Notes: generated by a model not told the origin, from the letters alone. DNA of 56,017 bases from Deltaproteobacteria bacterium (GCA_003646995.1 QMLZ01000002.1:1-56017); one strand, 5' to 3'; positions 1-9,604 are shown, numbered from the stretch's first letter. A program made the numbers and translations.

Positions 1-2
1 AT

Positions 3-92
3 GGGGACGAGAATACAATACGAGACTATGTCAAGAAACAAGGTTCCGAATACCGAAAGCTGTATGAAGATCGGCAGCTGTCCCTATTCTAA
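3..92 (+). CDS. C-terminal end of an unidentified protein, possibly an IS200/IS605-type transposase (partial)
   Basis: The gene is cut by the left edge; only 29 codons remain in the frame that ends with TAA at 90-92. The tail is charged and ends in QLSLF, preceded by a VKKQGSEYRKLYEDRQ-like stretch. From memory this resembles C-termini of small IS200/IS605-type transposases, and a compact GC-rich hairpin follows immediately, as at the right end of such elements. The family call is a guess. What is seen is only an open frame with a stop followed by a stem-loop. The other two frames are open for shorter or less convincing stretches. Confidence 0.4.
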   Translation, partial: GDENTIRDYVKKQGSEYRKLYEDRQLSLF

Positions 93-128
93 TACCCCGC
101 TGCTTGCGGCGGGGTAGTTTATTATATT
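93..128 (+). terminator. Stem-loop after the left-edge gene (terminator or IS right-end hairpin)
   Basis: TACCCCGC (93-100) pairs with GCGGGGTA (109-116). Two inner pairs can extend the stem and leave a CTTG loop. A T-rich stretch follows (about 118-128). It can act as a rho-independent terminator isolating the chemotaxis genes, or be the hairpin end of an IS200-like element. The sequence alone cannot separate the two. Confidence 0.55.
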
Positions 129-165
129 TACTGCTTAACAGTGGTCTTAGTAGGAGAGGAGGCTA

Positions 166-1506
166 ATGCACAAGAAAAGTATACCCTCGGGCTCCTTTGC
201 TCTGGGCGGGAAAAAGAAGGAGGTCTTAGAGGCATACCTGGGCACATGTGTGGGAGTGGCGCTGGTTGACAACGATGCAGAGATTGGAGGACTCATTCAC
301 ATTCTTCTCCCCGAACCTACGGGCACAGATATACCTTTTAGCCCAGCAGTTTACGCCACCACGGGTCTTCCGCTTCTTATAGAGAAGCTCAACGAAGCTG
401 GCGCTCGCAGGAGTAAACTCAAGGGGTGTATAGCCGGTGGAGGGCTTGTAGGAGAGGTCAGCGAACAGGATCTAATGTTGGATATTGGTGGCAGAACAGC
501 GGAGACTGTGGAGGATATACTGCGGGAGCAGGGTGTGGCAGTAGAGAGCGTTGAAACAGGGGGGCTGTTTCCTTGCAAGATATCTTTGAGAATGGATACC
601 TTCGAAACAAGCATTGAGCCTATTGTCCAGCAAGGAGGAGGTCAAGAGGCGGGCGACATCAACATTAGCAAAGACGAGATAATGCAAGCAATAAAAGAAG
701 TGAAACCCATTCCCCAAATAGCCCTCAAGGTAATCCGGATGCTAAGGGAAAAAGAATATGACATAGATGATATTGCAATGGAGATAATGCAGGACCAAGT
801 GATTAGTGCCAAAGTCCTAAAATTGGCGAACAGTCCCATTGTGGGTGCTGCTACTACGGTGGATTCAATAGATCGGGCACTGATCGTGCTTGGGGAAAAG
901 AAGCTGTTTCAGCTTGTGCTTTCTGCTACAGTAGAGATGCTTTTCGCGGATACTAGGACTGGCGGATACTCCTTGTGCAAAGGGGGCATATTCCATCATG
1001 CCTTGGCCACCGCCATGACTGCCCATGAGATATCCGTGTTTACTCGAAGATCTCAGCCGGATATAGCGTATACAGGAGGACTTCTTCACGACATCGGCAA
1101 GATAGCGCTGGATCAGTACGTGATAACCAATGCGCCTTTGTTTTATAGGTCGCTTCAAGACAAGGGAGTTGACCTGTGTAAAGTGGAAAAGGTGAGATTC
1201 GGCCTTGAGCACACTGAAATGGGTTTTATGCTTGCCAAAAAGTGGGGATTGCCTTCCGTTTTGTCAGACGTGATAAGGTATCACCATGAGCCGGAAAACT
1301 CACAGGAGGATAGGGAACTTGTAAGCATCGTATACCTTGCCGACCTGCTAATGACCAGGTTCAGAGTGGGGTATCAAGTTGATAGACCAAACACGGAGAT
1401 GCTGGAAAAGTCCTTATCGCATATTGGACTTGGCAAAGAAGACTTCCCAATCATAATTGACAGGATACCGAGGGCCGTGTTCGAATCAACACTGCTTGCA
1501 ACCTAA
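166..1506 (+). CDS. CheD-HDOD fusion protein (chemoreceptor deamidase domain plus HDOD signalling domain)
   Basis: 446 residues with two recognisable halves. Residues 1-150 are CheD-like, with LGTC (Cys28) followed 17 residues later by His45 in the GGLIH segment, matching the Cys/His spacing of CheD glutamine deamidases that modify chemoreceptors. Residues about 168-370 form an HDOD domain (PIPQIALKVI start, KLANSP motif) with His308-Asp309 in LLHDIGK. The remaining ~75 residues include a YHHEP motif, usual for HDOD C-terminal parts. The start is supported by GGAGAGGAGG just upstream of the ATG. Separate CheD and HDOD genes lie 4.6 kb downstream and overlap each other, so the same pair occurs here as one polypeptide. 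I infer that HDOD-mediated signalling is tied to receptor deamidation; target receptors are not in the window. Confidence 0.88.
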   Translation: MHKKSIPSGSFALGGKKKEVLEAYLGTCVGVALVDNDAEIGGLIHILLPEPTGTDIPFSPAVYATTGLPLLIEKLNEAGARRSKLKGCIAGGGLVGEVSEQDLMLDIGGRTAETVEDILREQGVAVESVETGGLFPCKISLRMDTFETSIEPIVQQGGGQEAGDINISKDEIMQAIKEVKPIPQIALKVIRMLREKEYDIDDIAMEIMQDQVISAKVLKLANSPIVGAATTVDSIDRALIVLGEKKLFQLVLSATVEMLFADTRTGGYSLCKGGIFHHALATAMTAHEISVFTRRSQPDIAYTGGLLHDIGKIALDQYVITNAPLFYRSLQDKGVDLCKVEKVRFGLEHTEMGFMLAKKWGLPSVLSDVIRYHHEPENSQEDRELVSIVYLADLLMTRFRVGYQVDRPNTEMLEKSLSHIGLGKEDFPIIIDRIPRAVFESTLLAT

Positions 1507-1551
1507 CAATGAGATTAAAAGTAGTTTTAATTCTGCTTTGTGGGTTAGATG

Positions 1552-1857
1552 TCATTTGACTATATCAAGCACGGTCCCTAACATCTCGTCCTCTGTGCGG
1601 ATGCTTTTGAGATTCGCCTCGTAGCCCCGAACGGCAACTAATGACTGGGGTATTTCCTCGGCCAAGTCTACCGCATGGTCTCCTGGCGGATTATGGCTTA
1701 TCTTTATCACCACATTTTGAATTGGGCCTTCCATCATTACTGCTCGCTTTTTCCCATACCCTTCAGAGCAAATATTAGCGACGTTTTCAGCAATTATATC
1801 CATTTTTTGCCCAAAGGCCTTAAGGGCTGAAAGACCAATACCAAATATAGAAATCAT
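1552..1857 (-). CDS. Small FlgC-like flagellar rod-domain protein
   Basis: 101 residues, shorter than typical FlgC (about 135-150). The N-terminus (GLSALKAFGQKMDIIAENVAN) carries the amphipathic rod/hook signature with the NVAN motif. The C-terminus (SLVAVRGYEANLKSIRT) matches the flagellar basal-body C-terminal helix. The central part of a rod protein is almost absent, so the two terminal helices are nearly joined. It stands alone, convergent with the CheD-HDOD gene (45 bp between the stops) and away from any rod operon. A sigma-28-like promoter lies 77 bp upstream. Assembly into the rod or a role as a truncated paralogue cannot be decided. Confidence 0.72.
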   Translation of the reverse strand: MISIFGIGLSALKAFGQKMDIIAENVANICSEGYGKKRAVMMEGPIQNVVIKISHNPPGDHAVDLAEEIPQSLVAVRGYEANLKSIRTEDEMLGTVLDIVK

Positions 1858-1934
1858 CTGTGTACCCTCGGCTGCTAAAAAGTGGTACTGTTCATCAAAT
1901 TTTACAAAGGTCCCTTCAAGACACCCCCATATTT

Positions 1935-1961
1935 AAATCGGCACAAAGTAAAGGATCCTTA
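1935..1961 (-). promoter_or_regulatory. Candidate sigma-28 (FliA) promoter for the mini-FlgC gene
   Basis: On the minus strand TAAGGATC, an 11-nt spacer, then GCCGATTT. Against the FliA consensus TAAAGTTT-N11-GCCGATAA this gives 5/8 and 6/8 matches with the exact spacer. It ends 77 bp upstream of the start codon. A FliA promoter would fit a late flagellar gene. Pattern match only. Confidence 0.4.
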
Positions 1962-2092
1962 ACAACGTGGATGAAGTAGAGGATGTAAGCTGGGAACCAT
2001 GCCAAAAACATGGAACTCATGTCAAAAAAGTGGCAATAACCGAGGGCCTTGGATTGAAGGTGATGTGATAGGTGAACATGAATAGAGTTTGT

Positions 2093-2108
2093 TGGGGTTT
2101 ATATTGCA
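2093..2108 (+). promoter_or_regulatory. Candidate sigma-54 promoter for cheZ-cheY-cheA
   Basis: TGGGGTTTATATTGCA matches the -24 GG and the -12 TTGCA with the required 12-nt GG-to-GC spacing; the C and A after the GG are missing. It lies 125 bp upstream of the cheZ ATG. Similar elements precede other motility genes in this window, which raises its credibility. Confidence 0.45.
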
Positions 2109-2232
2109 GGCCTCCTAAAATTACTTGGTATAAATGTTGCAAACTTAGGAACAAAGGCGGCAGAAGGGCTTGCTCTTCAATTGAGAAAAGTTCTCTTTCG
2201 CATGTAAATTGCTCGCAGGAGGATTACCCTTC

Positions 2233-3381
2233 ATGGATCTCGCGGTGGCCGTAACTCTAAGGAGAGAAAAGCAGAGGATCATTCTTGTTCAATCTCAAGT
2301 GAAACAGATATTAAGCTCTGGTGCTCCAGCTTTAAAAATTACAAGCGTTGGTGATACATTATGCCTCCATGTGCAAGGTGAGACGGCTGAGGTAATTAAC
2401 CTAAATGCTTCCTTAGATAACGCTCCTTTTTTCGTTATACTTGAAGGACAACGCGCATTGGCTGTAGATGATTATGAGTTTTTGTTCCGACTCAAGATTC
2501 TTTCCAATGGATGTGTATCGGGTTGGGATGTAAACGGAAACAAACTGATAGGTAAATTATTTGACCCGCAAAAGGAACAGGGCGAGGAGGGGACCCCCAT
2601 CAAGGAGGCATGTAAAGCTGATTCAGAGTCTATTTCAACAACGGAGCTGGATTCTTTGAAAGAGATCTTAAAAAGGCTCAAGAAAGGGGAGTTTTATGAG
2701 GCGCTTACAATGGAATTATCCGAGAGAATAAGGGAAATAGCAGATGAAATGATTGCATGCAGAAGAGATCTCCAGAAAAGGATAGAGCCCAGCATAGTTG
2801 GGCTGGCAAAAAATGAAATTCCAGAGACAAGCAATGAACTCGAAGGTATCAATGATACGTTAGAAAAAAGCACTATGAAAATATTGGACATAAGTGAAGG
2901 GGTGTTAGCAGAATGTATGAACAGGCTTGAGGAACTTGACAGGATATACTCAGAGCTTTGCGCAGGCGTGGAAAGGCTATCTACAGAGATCTCTGCAGTA
3001 GGGCCGGAACAAGCACGAGGCATAAAGACAGGTGTTTTTACTGACTTGAAGCCGCTGGTGGATATGATAGCACGAGACAGAAAGGCATTTGAGAAAATCC
3101 GGAAATTATCGATGAACATGACAGAGCCTCTTTGTTTTCAGGATCTTGTCGGGCAGCGGATCCAAAGGATTGTCAATCTGGTAAAGACCATGGAAAAGCG
3201 AGTTCAGGACCTGATAACTTCCCTGGGATTGAGAATCAAGGAGTACGAGATGGAAAGTTCACTTCACCCCGAGGAGATGGCAACAGAGCTTGGGGAAGAT
3301 CGGTCTTTGTTAAAGGGTCCTCAAGGGGAAGGGAAGGGTCTGAATCAAAACGCAGTAGATGATTTATTGGCATCATTATAG
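2233..3381 (+). CDS. cheZ: Chemotaxis phosphatase CheZ, enlarged N-terminus
   Basis: CheZ dephosphorylates CheY-P. The C-terminal 250 residues show CheZ features: an ETSNELEGINDTLEKST helix, the catalytic FQDLVGQR segment with Asp304 and Gln308 at the spacing of Asp143/Gln147 in E. coli CheZ, and a C-terminal AVDDLLASL tail resembling the CheY-binding peptide. At 382 residues it is much longer than the E. coli protein (214). Residues 1-130 are an unassigned, probably globular extension followed by a charged linker. I placed the start at the ATG at 2233 because AGGAGG lies 10 nt upstream (2217-2222); an in-frame TTG at 2209 has no such site. cheY begins 62 bp downstream, so cheZ, cheY and cheA are probably one transcript. 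Confidence 0.87.
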   Translation: MDLAVAVTLRREKQRIILVQSQVKQILSSGAPALKITSVGDTLCLHVQGETAEVINLNASLDNAPFFVILEGQRALAVDDYEFLFRLKILSNGCVSGWDVNGNKLIGKLFDPQKEQGEEGTPIKEACKADSESISTTELDSLKEILKRLKKGEFYEALTMELSERIREIADEMIACRRDLQKRIEPSIVGLAKNEIPETSNELEGINDTLEKSTMKILDISEGVLAECMNRLEELDRIYSELCAGVERLSTEISAVGPEQARGIKTGVFTDLKPLVDMIARDRKAFEKIRKLSMNMTEPLCFQDLVGQRIQRIVNLVKTMEKRVQDLITSLGLRIKEYEMESSLHPEEMATELGEDRSLLKGPQGEGKGLNQNAVDDLLASL

Positions 3382-3443
3382 CGTTTCAACGTGGAAGTGT
3401 GCACCGTCGGCAAAACAAGAACTTACTTTGGAGGTAACGTGTA

Positions 3444-3827
3444 ATGGCGCTTGATACGTCTATCAAGGTTCTCGTTGTAGATGATTTTGCTACAATGAGG
3501 CGCATCGTAAAAGGAGTACTCAAGCAGCTGGGTTTTAAGAACATTATTGAAGCCGAGGACGGTACCGCAGCATTAAATGAACTTAGAAAGGAGAAAGTGG
3601 GTTTAATCGTCTCTGATTGGAACATGCCCAAGATGACAGGTCTTGAACTACTGAAAGAGGTGCGGGCAGACGAGGAGCTGAAAAGTATACCATTTATTAT
3701 GGTAACAGCAGAGGGGCAGAAGGAAAACGTTATTGAGGCAGTGAAGGCAGGGGTGAGCAATTACATAGTAAAACCTTTTACACCAGAGACCCTGAGCGAG
3801 AAACTGGAAAAGGTCTTCCAACGTTAA
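3444..3827 (+). CDS. cheY: Chemotaxis response regulator CheY
   Basis: A 127-residue single receiver domain that, when phosphorylated by CheA, is expected to bind the flagellar switch. Key residues are in place: acidic pair Asp13-Asp14, phosphoacceptor Asp58 (VSDWNMP), Thr88, Tyr107 and Lys110, one residue offset from E. coli CheY throughout. A GGAGG ribosome-binding site precedes the ATG. It sits between cheZ and cheA. Compared with the second CheY-like gene at 7512 this one looks like the canonical motor-binding CheY. Confidence 0.95.
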   Translation: MALDTSIKVLVVDDFATMRRIVKGVLKQLGFKNIIEAEDGTAALNELRKEKVGLIVSDWNMPKMTGLELLKEVRADEELKSIPFIMVTAEGQKENVIEAVKAGVSNYIVKPFTPETLSEKLEKVFQR

Positions 3828-3878
3828 GGTTTGGCGCGGATTCAAGCGACGCCATTGAATCCCATAAGGGGAGGAACG

Positions 3879-6128
3879 ATGGAAGAAGAGCTAAAAACCA
3901 TTGAAGATTTGATAGACCAGCTTGCCCTCGAGATCATTAACCTGGATGAAGGCGATATTCTAGGCTTGGGCAAGGCGATGAATTTGATTGAGACCCTCGA
4001 AGACAAGGGTGATCATATTAGTGAACCCAATTTTGGGAAGCTCCTGAAGGCTCTGAAACGTTATGTAGAGAAGTTGATCTTGGCGGAAGAAACGGACGTT
4101 GATCCTCTTGAGAGAGGGGTTGGAGCGCTCCAGGCTGCCTTGAGAGCTGTAAGCCGAGGGGAGTCTTATGATGATAACTTATCGGCGATGCTCTCCGAAC
4201 TCGGTCGTTACGGGCTCGAGGAATCAAATGCAAGCGATTCTCAAGGGGGCAATGGGTCCGAAGCCGAGCAGGGCCTAGAGGAGCAAGGACAGGAAGAAAG
4301 GGAAGCGTGCCCTGAGTTTCTAAGCGATGAAGATCAAGAGGTCATGGCGGATTTTGTTGTCGAGGCGTTGGAGAACCTGGGAACCATAGAGGTCAACCTT
4401 GTAGAGCTTGAGCACGATCCCTCCGACGCAGACATAATTAACGCCATTTTCAGACCATTCCATACGATAAAAGGTGTTTCGGGTTTCTTGAACCTTGCCG
4501 AAATAAACAAACTATCTCATTGTGCTGAAAATCTCCTGGACCTAGCGCGTAGCGGGGAACTGAGCATTGATGCAGACATAATTGATATCATCCTAGAATC
4601 GGTAGATATGCTCAAAAAGATGATAGAGAATGTCAAGGTGGCCCTTGAGGTAGGGCGACGGCCGTCTTCCAATGAGGGCGTGGGGCCCCTCATTGCTCGC
4701 ATTCAAGATGTGATTTCAGCCTCCAAAGAGCATAAAGATAAACCCTTGGGAGAACTGCTTGTTGAAAAAGGGGCCATCGACAGAGAGGAAATGGAAAGGG
4801 TTCTGGAGGAGCAGAAGAAAGACGGGAACAAGAAGGTAGGAGAGATACTGGTTGAAAAGGGACTCGTGGGATCAAAGGAGGTTATCAGTGCGCTGAGGGA
4901 GCAGAAAAGAGTCGGAAAAAAGAAGATTGATCTGCAGGTTAAGGTGGACACGAAAAAGCTTGATACCCTTGTGGACATGACAGGCGAATTGGTTATTGCT
5001 CAATCCATGTTGAGGCAAAACAAAAGAATCCTCTCTGTTACCGATCAGCGCCTATTTCATGCCCTGAACCAACTCCACCAGATTAGTTCCATGTTGCAGA
5101 AGACGGCCATGTCCATGCGGATGGTGCCTATTAAAAATACCTTTCAGAAAATGGTGCGATTAGTTAGGGATCTTGCCCGCAGCTCGGGAAAAAAGGTCTC
5201 TCTTGAAATGAAGGGAGAAGAGACGGAGATAGACCGAAACGTGGTTGAAGAGCTTTATGAGCCAATGGTCCATATGATAAGAAACGCCGTTGATCATGGT
5301 ATTGAGCCCCCTGAACAGCGTCTTGCTAAAGGAAAACCAGAAAAAGGGACCATTGAGCTTTTGGCCTACCAGAGAGGCGGGAGCATCATTATTGAAATTC
5401 GCGACGACGGCAGGGGTCTTGACAAGGAGAAGATCCTAAGCAAGGCTATTGATAAAGGAATAATTTCGGGAGTTGAACAATTGTCTGAGAGCGAGATCTA
5501 CAACCTCATATTCAAACCAGGTTTTTCGACCTCAGAGACAGTCACTGAGATCTCCGGGCGCGGGGTTGGTATGGATGTTGTCAAGAAGGCACTGGAAAAA
5601 CTAAGGGGCAGGGTGGAGATAAAAAGTAAGCCGGATAAGGGTTCAACCTTCATAATAACCTTACCCCTCACACTTGCTATTATTGACGGGATAATCGTAA
5701 GGGTCGCTGAACAGCGATATATTATACCAGCTTTGGGAATCCTAAAATCCTTCAGGCCTAATCCAAACGACTACAGCACCGTAGAGGGCAAGGGTGAAAT
5801 GATAATGGTCCGGGGAGAACTAGTGCCGTTGGTGAGACTCCATCATCTTTTTGAATTGTCCGAACGCACGATCAAGCCATGGGAAGGGCTAGCAGTTCTA
5901 ATTGGGAATGAGAACGAAAAGCTTTGCCTACTGGTAGACGAACTCGTTGGGAAAGAAGAAGTAGTGATCAAGACTTTAGGTGAAGCCCTGAAAAATGTTA
6001 AAGGTCTCGCGGGAGGAGCCATCTTGGGAGATGGCAGGGTGGGGCTGATACTTGATATCCCAGGGTTGTTTGCAATTGCGAAGAACAGCCAAGACTTGCC
6101 CGCATACTCGGTACAGAAGGTGGCTTAA
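3879..6128 (+). CDS. cheA: Chemotaxis histidine kinase CheA with unusual N-terminal domain and repeat insertion
   Basis: 749 residues from the ATG at 3879, chosen for GGGGAGGA just upstream; an in-frame TTG at 3831 lacks this. Order of parts: residues 1-120, a helical acidic domain not typical of CheA; an acidic linker; an Hpt domain with phosphoacceptor His195 (FHTIKG); residues 290-346, two tandem ~27-residue repeats (LGELLVEKG... and VGEILVEKG..., each ending in an EQK segment) resembling MshEN/GspE-N type motifs; dimerisation domain from about 350 (LVDMTGELV); ATPase with N box (HMIRNAVDHG), DDGRGLD and GRGVGMDVV; CheW-like domain at the C-terminus. A classical P2 CheY-binding domain is not obvious. 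cheD follows immediately after the stop. Confidence 0.93.
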   Translation: MEEELKTIEDLIDQLALEIINLDEGDILGLGKAMNLIETLEDKGDHISEPNFGKLLKALKRYVEKLILAEETDVDPLERGVGALQAALRAVSRGESYDDNLSAMLSELGRYGLEESNASDSQGGNGSEAEQGLEEQGQEEREACPEFLSDEDQEVMADFVVEALENLGTIEVNLVELEHDPSDADIINAIFRPFHTIKGVSGFLNLAEINKLSHCAENLLDLARSGELSIDADIIDIILESVDMLKKMIENVKVALEVGRRPSSNEGVGPLIARIQDVISASKEHKDKPLGELLVEKGAIDREEMERVLEEQKKDGNKKVGEILVEKGLVGSKEVISALREQKRVGKKKIDLQVKVDTKKLDTLVDMTGELVIAQSMLRQNKRILSVTDQRLFHALNQLHQISSMLQKTAMSMRMVPIKNTFQKMVRLVRDLARSSGKKVSLEMKGEETEIDRNVVEELYEPMVHMIRNAVDHGIEPPEQRLAKGKPEKGTIELLAYQRGGSIIIEIRDDGRGLDKEKILSKAIDKGIISGVEQLSESEIYNLIFKPGFSTSETVTEISGRGVGMDVVKKALEKLRGRVEIKSKPDKGSTFIITLPLTLAIIDGIIVRVAEQRYIIPALGILKSFRPNPNDYSTVEGKGEMIMVRGELVPLVRLHHLFELSERTIKPWEGLAVLIGNENEKLCLLVDELVGKEEVVIKTLGEALKNVKGLAGGAILGDGRVGLILDIPGLFAIAKNSQDLPAYSVQKVA

Positions 6129-6608
6129 GTGAATATTATTGTCGGTGTTTCAGATATGAAAGTCAGCGATGATGTCCAAGCATCGCTTATTACCTATTCG
6201 TTAGGTTCTTGCATAGGCGTGGCAATTTATGATTCGGTCGCTCATGTGGGAGGACTTCTACATTTCATGTTGCCTGACTCAAACTTGGACAAGGCAAAGG
6301 CGGATAAGAATCCGTTCATGTTCGCTGATACAGGAATACCCGCCTTGTTCAAGGCCAGCTACAGGCTCGGTGCGGAGAAGAAGCGACTAAGGGTTGTGGT
6401 TGTGGGTGGTGCACAGGTGCTGGATCAAAAAGGATTTTTTAACATTGGCAAGAGAAATCACATGGCGGTGAGGAAAATTTTTTGGAAGAACAAGGTGATG
6501 GTAGATTATGAGGACGTCGGGGGTAACGTTAACAGAACCATCCGGATTGATATCGGGACTGGGGACATGTGGGTAAAGGTTTCTGGTCAGGAGTACAGGA
6601 AGGTATGA
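6129..6608 (+). CDS. cheD: Chemoreceptor glutamine deamidase CheD
   Basis: A 159-residue stand-alone CheD. The catalytic Cys28 is in LGSCIGV and His45 in GGLLHFMLP, followed by a FADTGIP segment. The family deamidates specific glutamines on methyl-accepting receptors and in several bacteria binds CheC/CheX-type phosphatases. The GTG start directly follows the cheA stop codon. The gene end overlaps the next gene as ATGA, a sign of translational coupling with the HDOD protein. Length and motifs are normal, unlike the fused copy at 166. Confidence 0.94.
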   Translation: MNIIVGVSDMKVSDDVQASLITYSLGSCIGVAIYDSVAHVGGLLHFMLPDSNLDKAKADKNPFMFADTGIPALFKASYRLGAEKKRLRVVVVGGAQVLDQKGFFNIGKRNHMAVRKIFWKNKVMVDYEDVGGNVNRTIRIDIGTGDMWVKVSGQEYRKV

Positions 6609-7453
6609 GCACAATAGATAAGATAATAGAAGAGATAAATAGCCTTAGGCCTATTCCCAAGGTTGCTCATAGGGTGCTCGCAATAGTGGACGATCCCAAC
6701 AGCTCGGCTTCTGATTTGGCGGAAGTAGTTATGTATGACCAAAGCCTGACCGCGAACGTGCTTAGAATCTGTAACTCGCCGTTTTACGCGCTCCCAAGAA
6801 AAATAGACTCTATTGACCAAGCTGTTGCATACTTGGGCATGGGAAAAATAGCTGAGATGGTCTTAATGAAAATGGGCGCCGACTACCTAAAGGCCGAACA
6901 CAAGGGGTATGATTTACGTGAAGGTGATCTTTGGATGCATGCGGTATCTTCCGCGGTTATTGCAAAGGAGATCTGTGAGCTCAAGAAGGTGAGAAACCAG
7001 CAACTTATTTTTACCGCGGCCCTTCTCAAGGATATTGGTAAGGTGATTTTGCACAGGTATGTTGGAGAGATGTTCGATCAGATATTTACTCTTGTAGAAA
7101 AAGAACAGGTAACTTTCAGAGAAGCCGAAAAAAAGGTCATAGGGATAGACCACGCAGAACTGGGGGCAAGGGTGGCGAAGAAATGGCAGTTCAGTGCAAA
7201 AATGGTTCATATCATCGGCAATCACCATCTTAATGGCTCTTGGTCTGAAGAGGACATTGAGACGGCCATAGTGTACTTAGCAGATACCATTTGTATGATG
7301 ATGGGTTTAGGTGTAGGCTGCGACGGTCTTGCCTACAGGTTTCATAACAAGGTAGTAAGAACCCTTCAGATAAGTGACGTTGATATTCAGGGGATAATGG
7401 CGGGATTTGGACAGAGATTGCACGAAGTAGAGGAGTTAATGGGCATGTGCTAA
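6605..7453 (+). CDS. HDOD domain signalling protein
   Basis: 282 residues from the ATG that overlaps the cheD stop; a GTG 36 nt upstream is possible but less likely. HDOD landmarks: RPIPKVAHRVL at the start, RICNSPFY near residue 55, and ALLKDIGK where the His of an HD metal site is Lys. No phosphodiesterase activity is therefore expected; HDOD proteins generally act as protein-interaction or output modules in signalling. Its translational coupling to cheD mirrors the CheD-HDOD fusion at 166, which suggests that the two proteins interact. Confidence 0.88.
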   Translation: MSTIDKIIEEINSLRPIPKVAHRVLAIVDDPNSSASDLAEVVMYDQSLTANVLRICNSPFYALPRKIDSIDQAVAYLGMGKIAEMVLMKMGADYLKAEHKGYDLREGDLWMHAVSSAVIAKEICELKKVRNQQLIFTAALLKDIGKVILHRYVGEMFDQIFTLVEKEQVTFREAEKKVIGIDHAELGARVAKKWQFSAKMVHIIGNHHLNGSWSEEDIETAIVYLADTICMMMGLGVGCDGLAYRFHNKVVRTLQISDVDIQGIMAGFGQRLHEVEELMGMC

Positions 7454-7457
7454 AAAC

Positions 7458-7473
7458 TGGCGCGCCCATAGCT
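7458..7473 (+). promoter_or_regulatory. Candidate sigma-54 promoter for cheY2-cheX-cheB
   Basis: TGGCGCGCCCATAGCT fits the -24/-12 pattern TGGCACG-N4-TTGCW with mismatches at one position in each half and the exact GG/GC spacing. The predicted transcript start near 7484 is about 28 nt from the start codon and leaves the AGGAG ribosome-binding site inside the leader. Confidence 0.5.
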
Positions 7474-7893
7474 CTATGGTTAATCCCAACATCCAATATT
7501 AGGAGCAAGAAATGGGATTCAACGTGCTCATCGTAGATGATTCGAGAGTGATGAGGTCGGTTCTTAAAAAGACTATGCAGATGTGTGGGTTTAACGTCGG
7601 CCAGATACTTGAGGCAGGTGATGGCCGTGAGGCGCTGGAGGTTTTGAAGACCAATTGGGTGGACTTGGTAGTCACTGATTATAACATGCCTCAAATGAAT
7701 GGACTAGAGTTAATAGAAGAGATGAAAAGGGACGAGGTGCTATCTGGTATACCAGTAATCGTGGTGACTACAGAAGGAAGCGAACAAAAGATAAAAGCGC
7801 TGCTAGACAAAGGGGCATCTGATTATCTTCAAAAACCTTTCACACCGGAACAAATGAAAAGTAAGTTAAACCGCCTTGTGGGAGAAGGTCATA

Positions 7894-9407
<1,514 letters not shown>

Positions 9408-9497
9408 TGGGAATAATGTGAGATACATAAAAGAGGCTTAATTTTCCTATCTCCGGGAAGAAATTGCTCACCCATTGTTTATTTTCTCAATCAGCAT

Positions 9498-9530
9498 TGG
9501 CCCTCTATTGCGGGGCCAGGATAGTTTTGT
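9498..9530 (+). terminator. Weak candidate terminator after cheB
   Basis: A six-pair stem TGGCCC/GGGCCA with a nine-base loop, then GGATAGTTTTG. The stem is short and the T-run interrupted, so this is only a candidate. Confidence 0.3.
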
Positions 9531-9604
9531 TCAAAATATAGTCATTTCAATGGGTTATGAGAAATAAATTCCCGCTTTACCTAAGTGGATGATATCTCTA
9601 GAGA

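Larger units (their letters stand above)
1858..2232. other. Intergenic region between divergent mini-FlgC and cheZ genes
   Basis: 375 bases without a convincing gene. It holds a sigma-28-like element for the minus-strand rod-like gene and a sigma-54-like element for cheZ, listed separately. A 60-codon frame at 2072-2254 overlaps the cheZ start in another frame, is rich in Cys and Trp, has no family resemblance and was not accepted. Confidence 0.6.

Noticed and set aside
2072..2254. 60-codon open frame upstream of cheZ
   Set aside because: It overlaps the cheZ start and the sigma-54-like element, has no recognisable family features, and its composition (many Cys and Trp) is unlike the neighbouring proteins.
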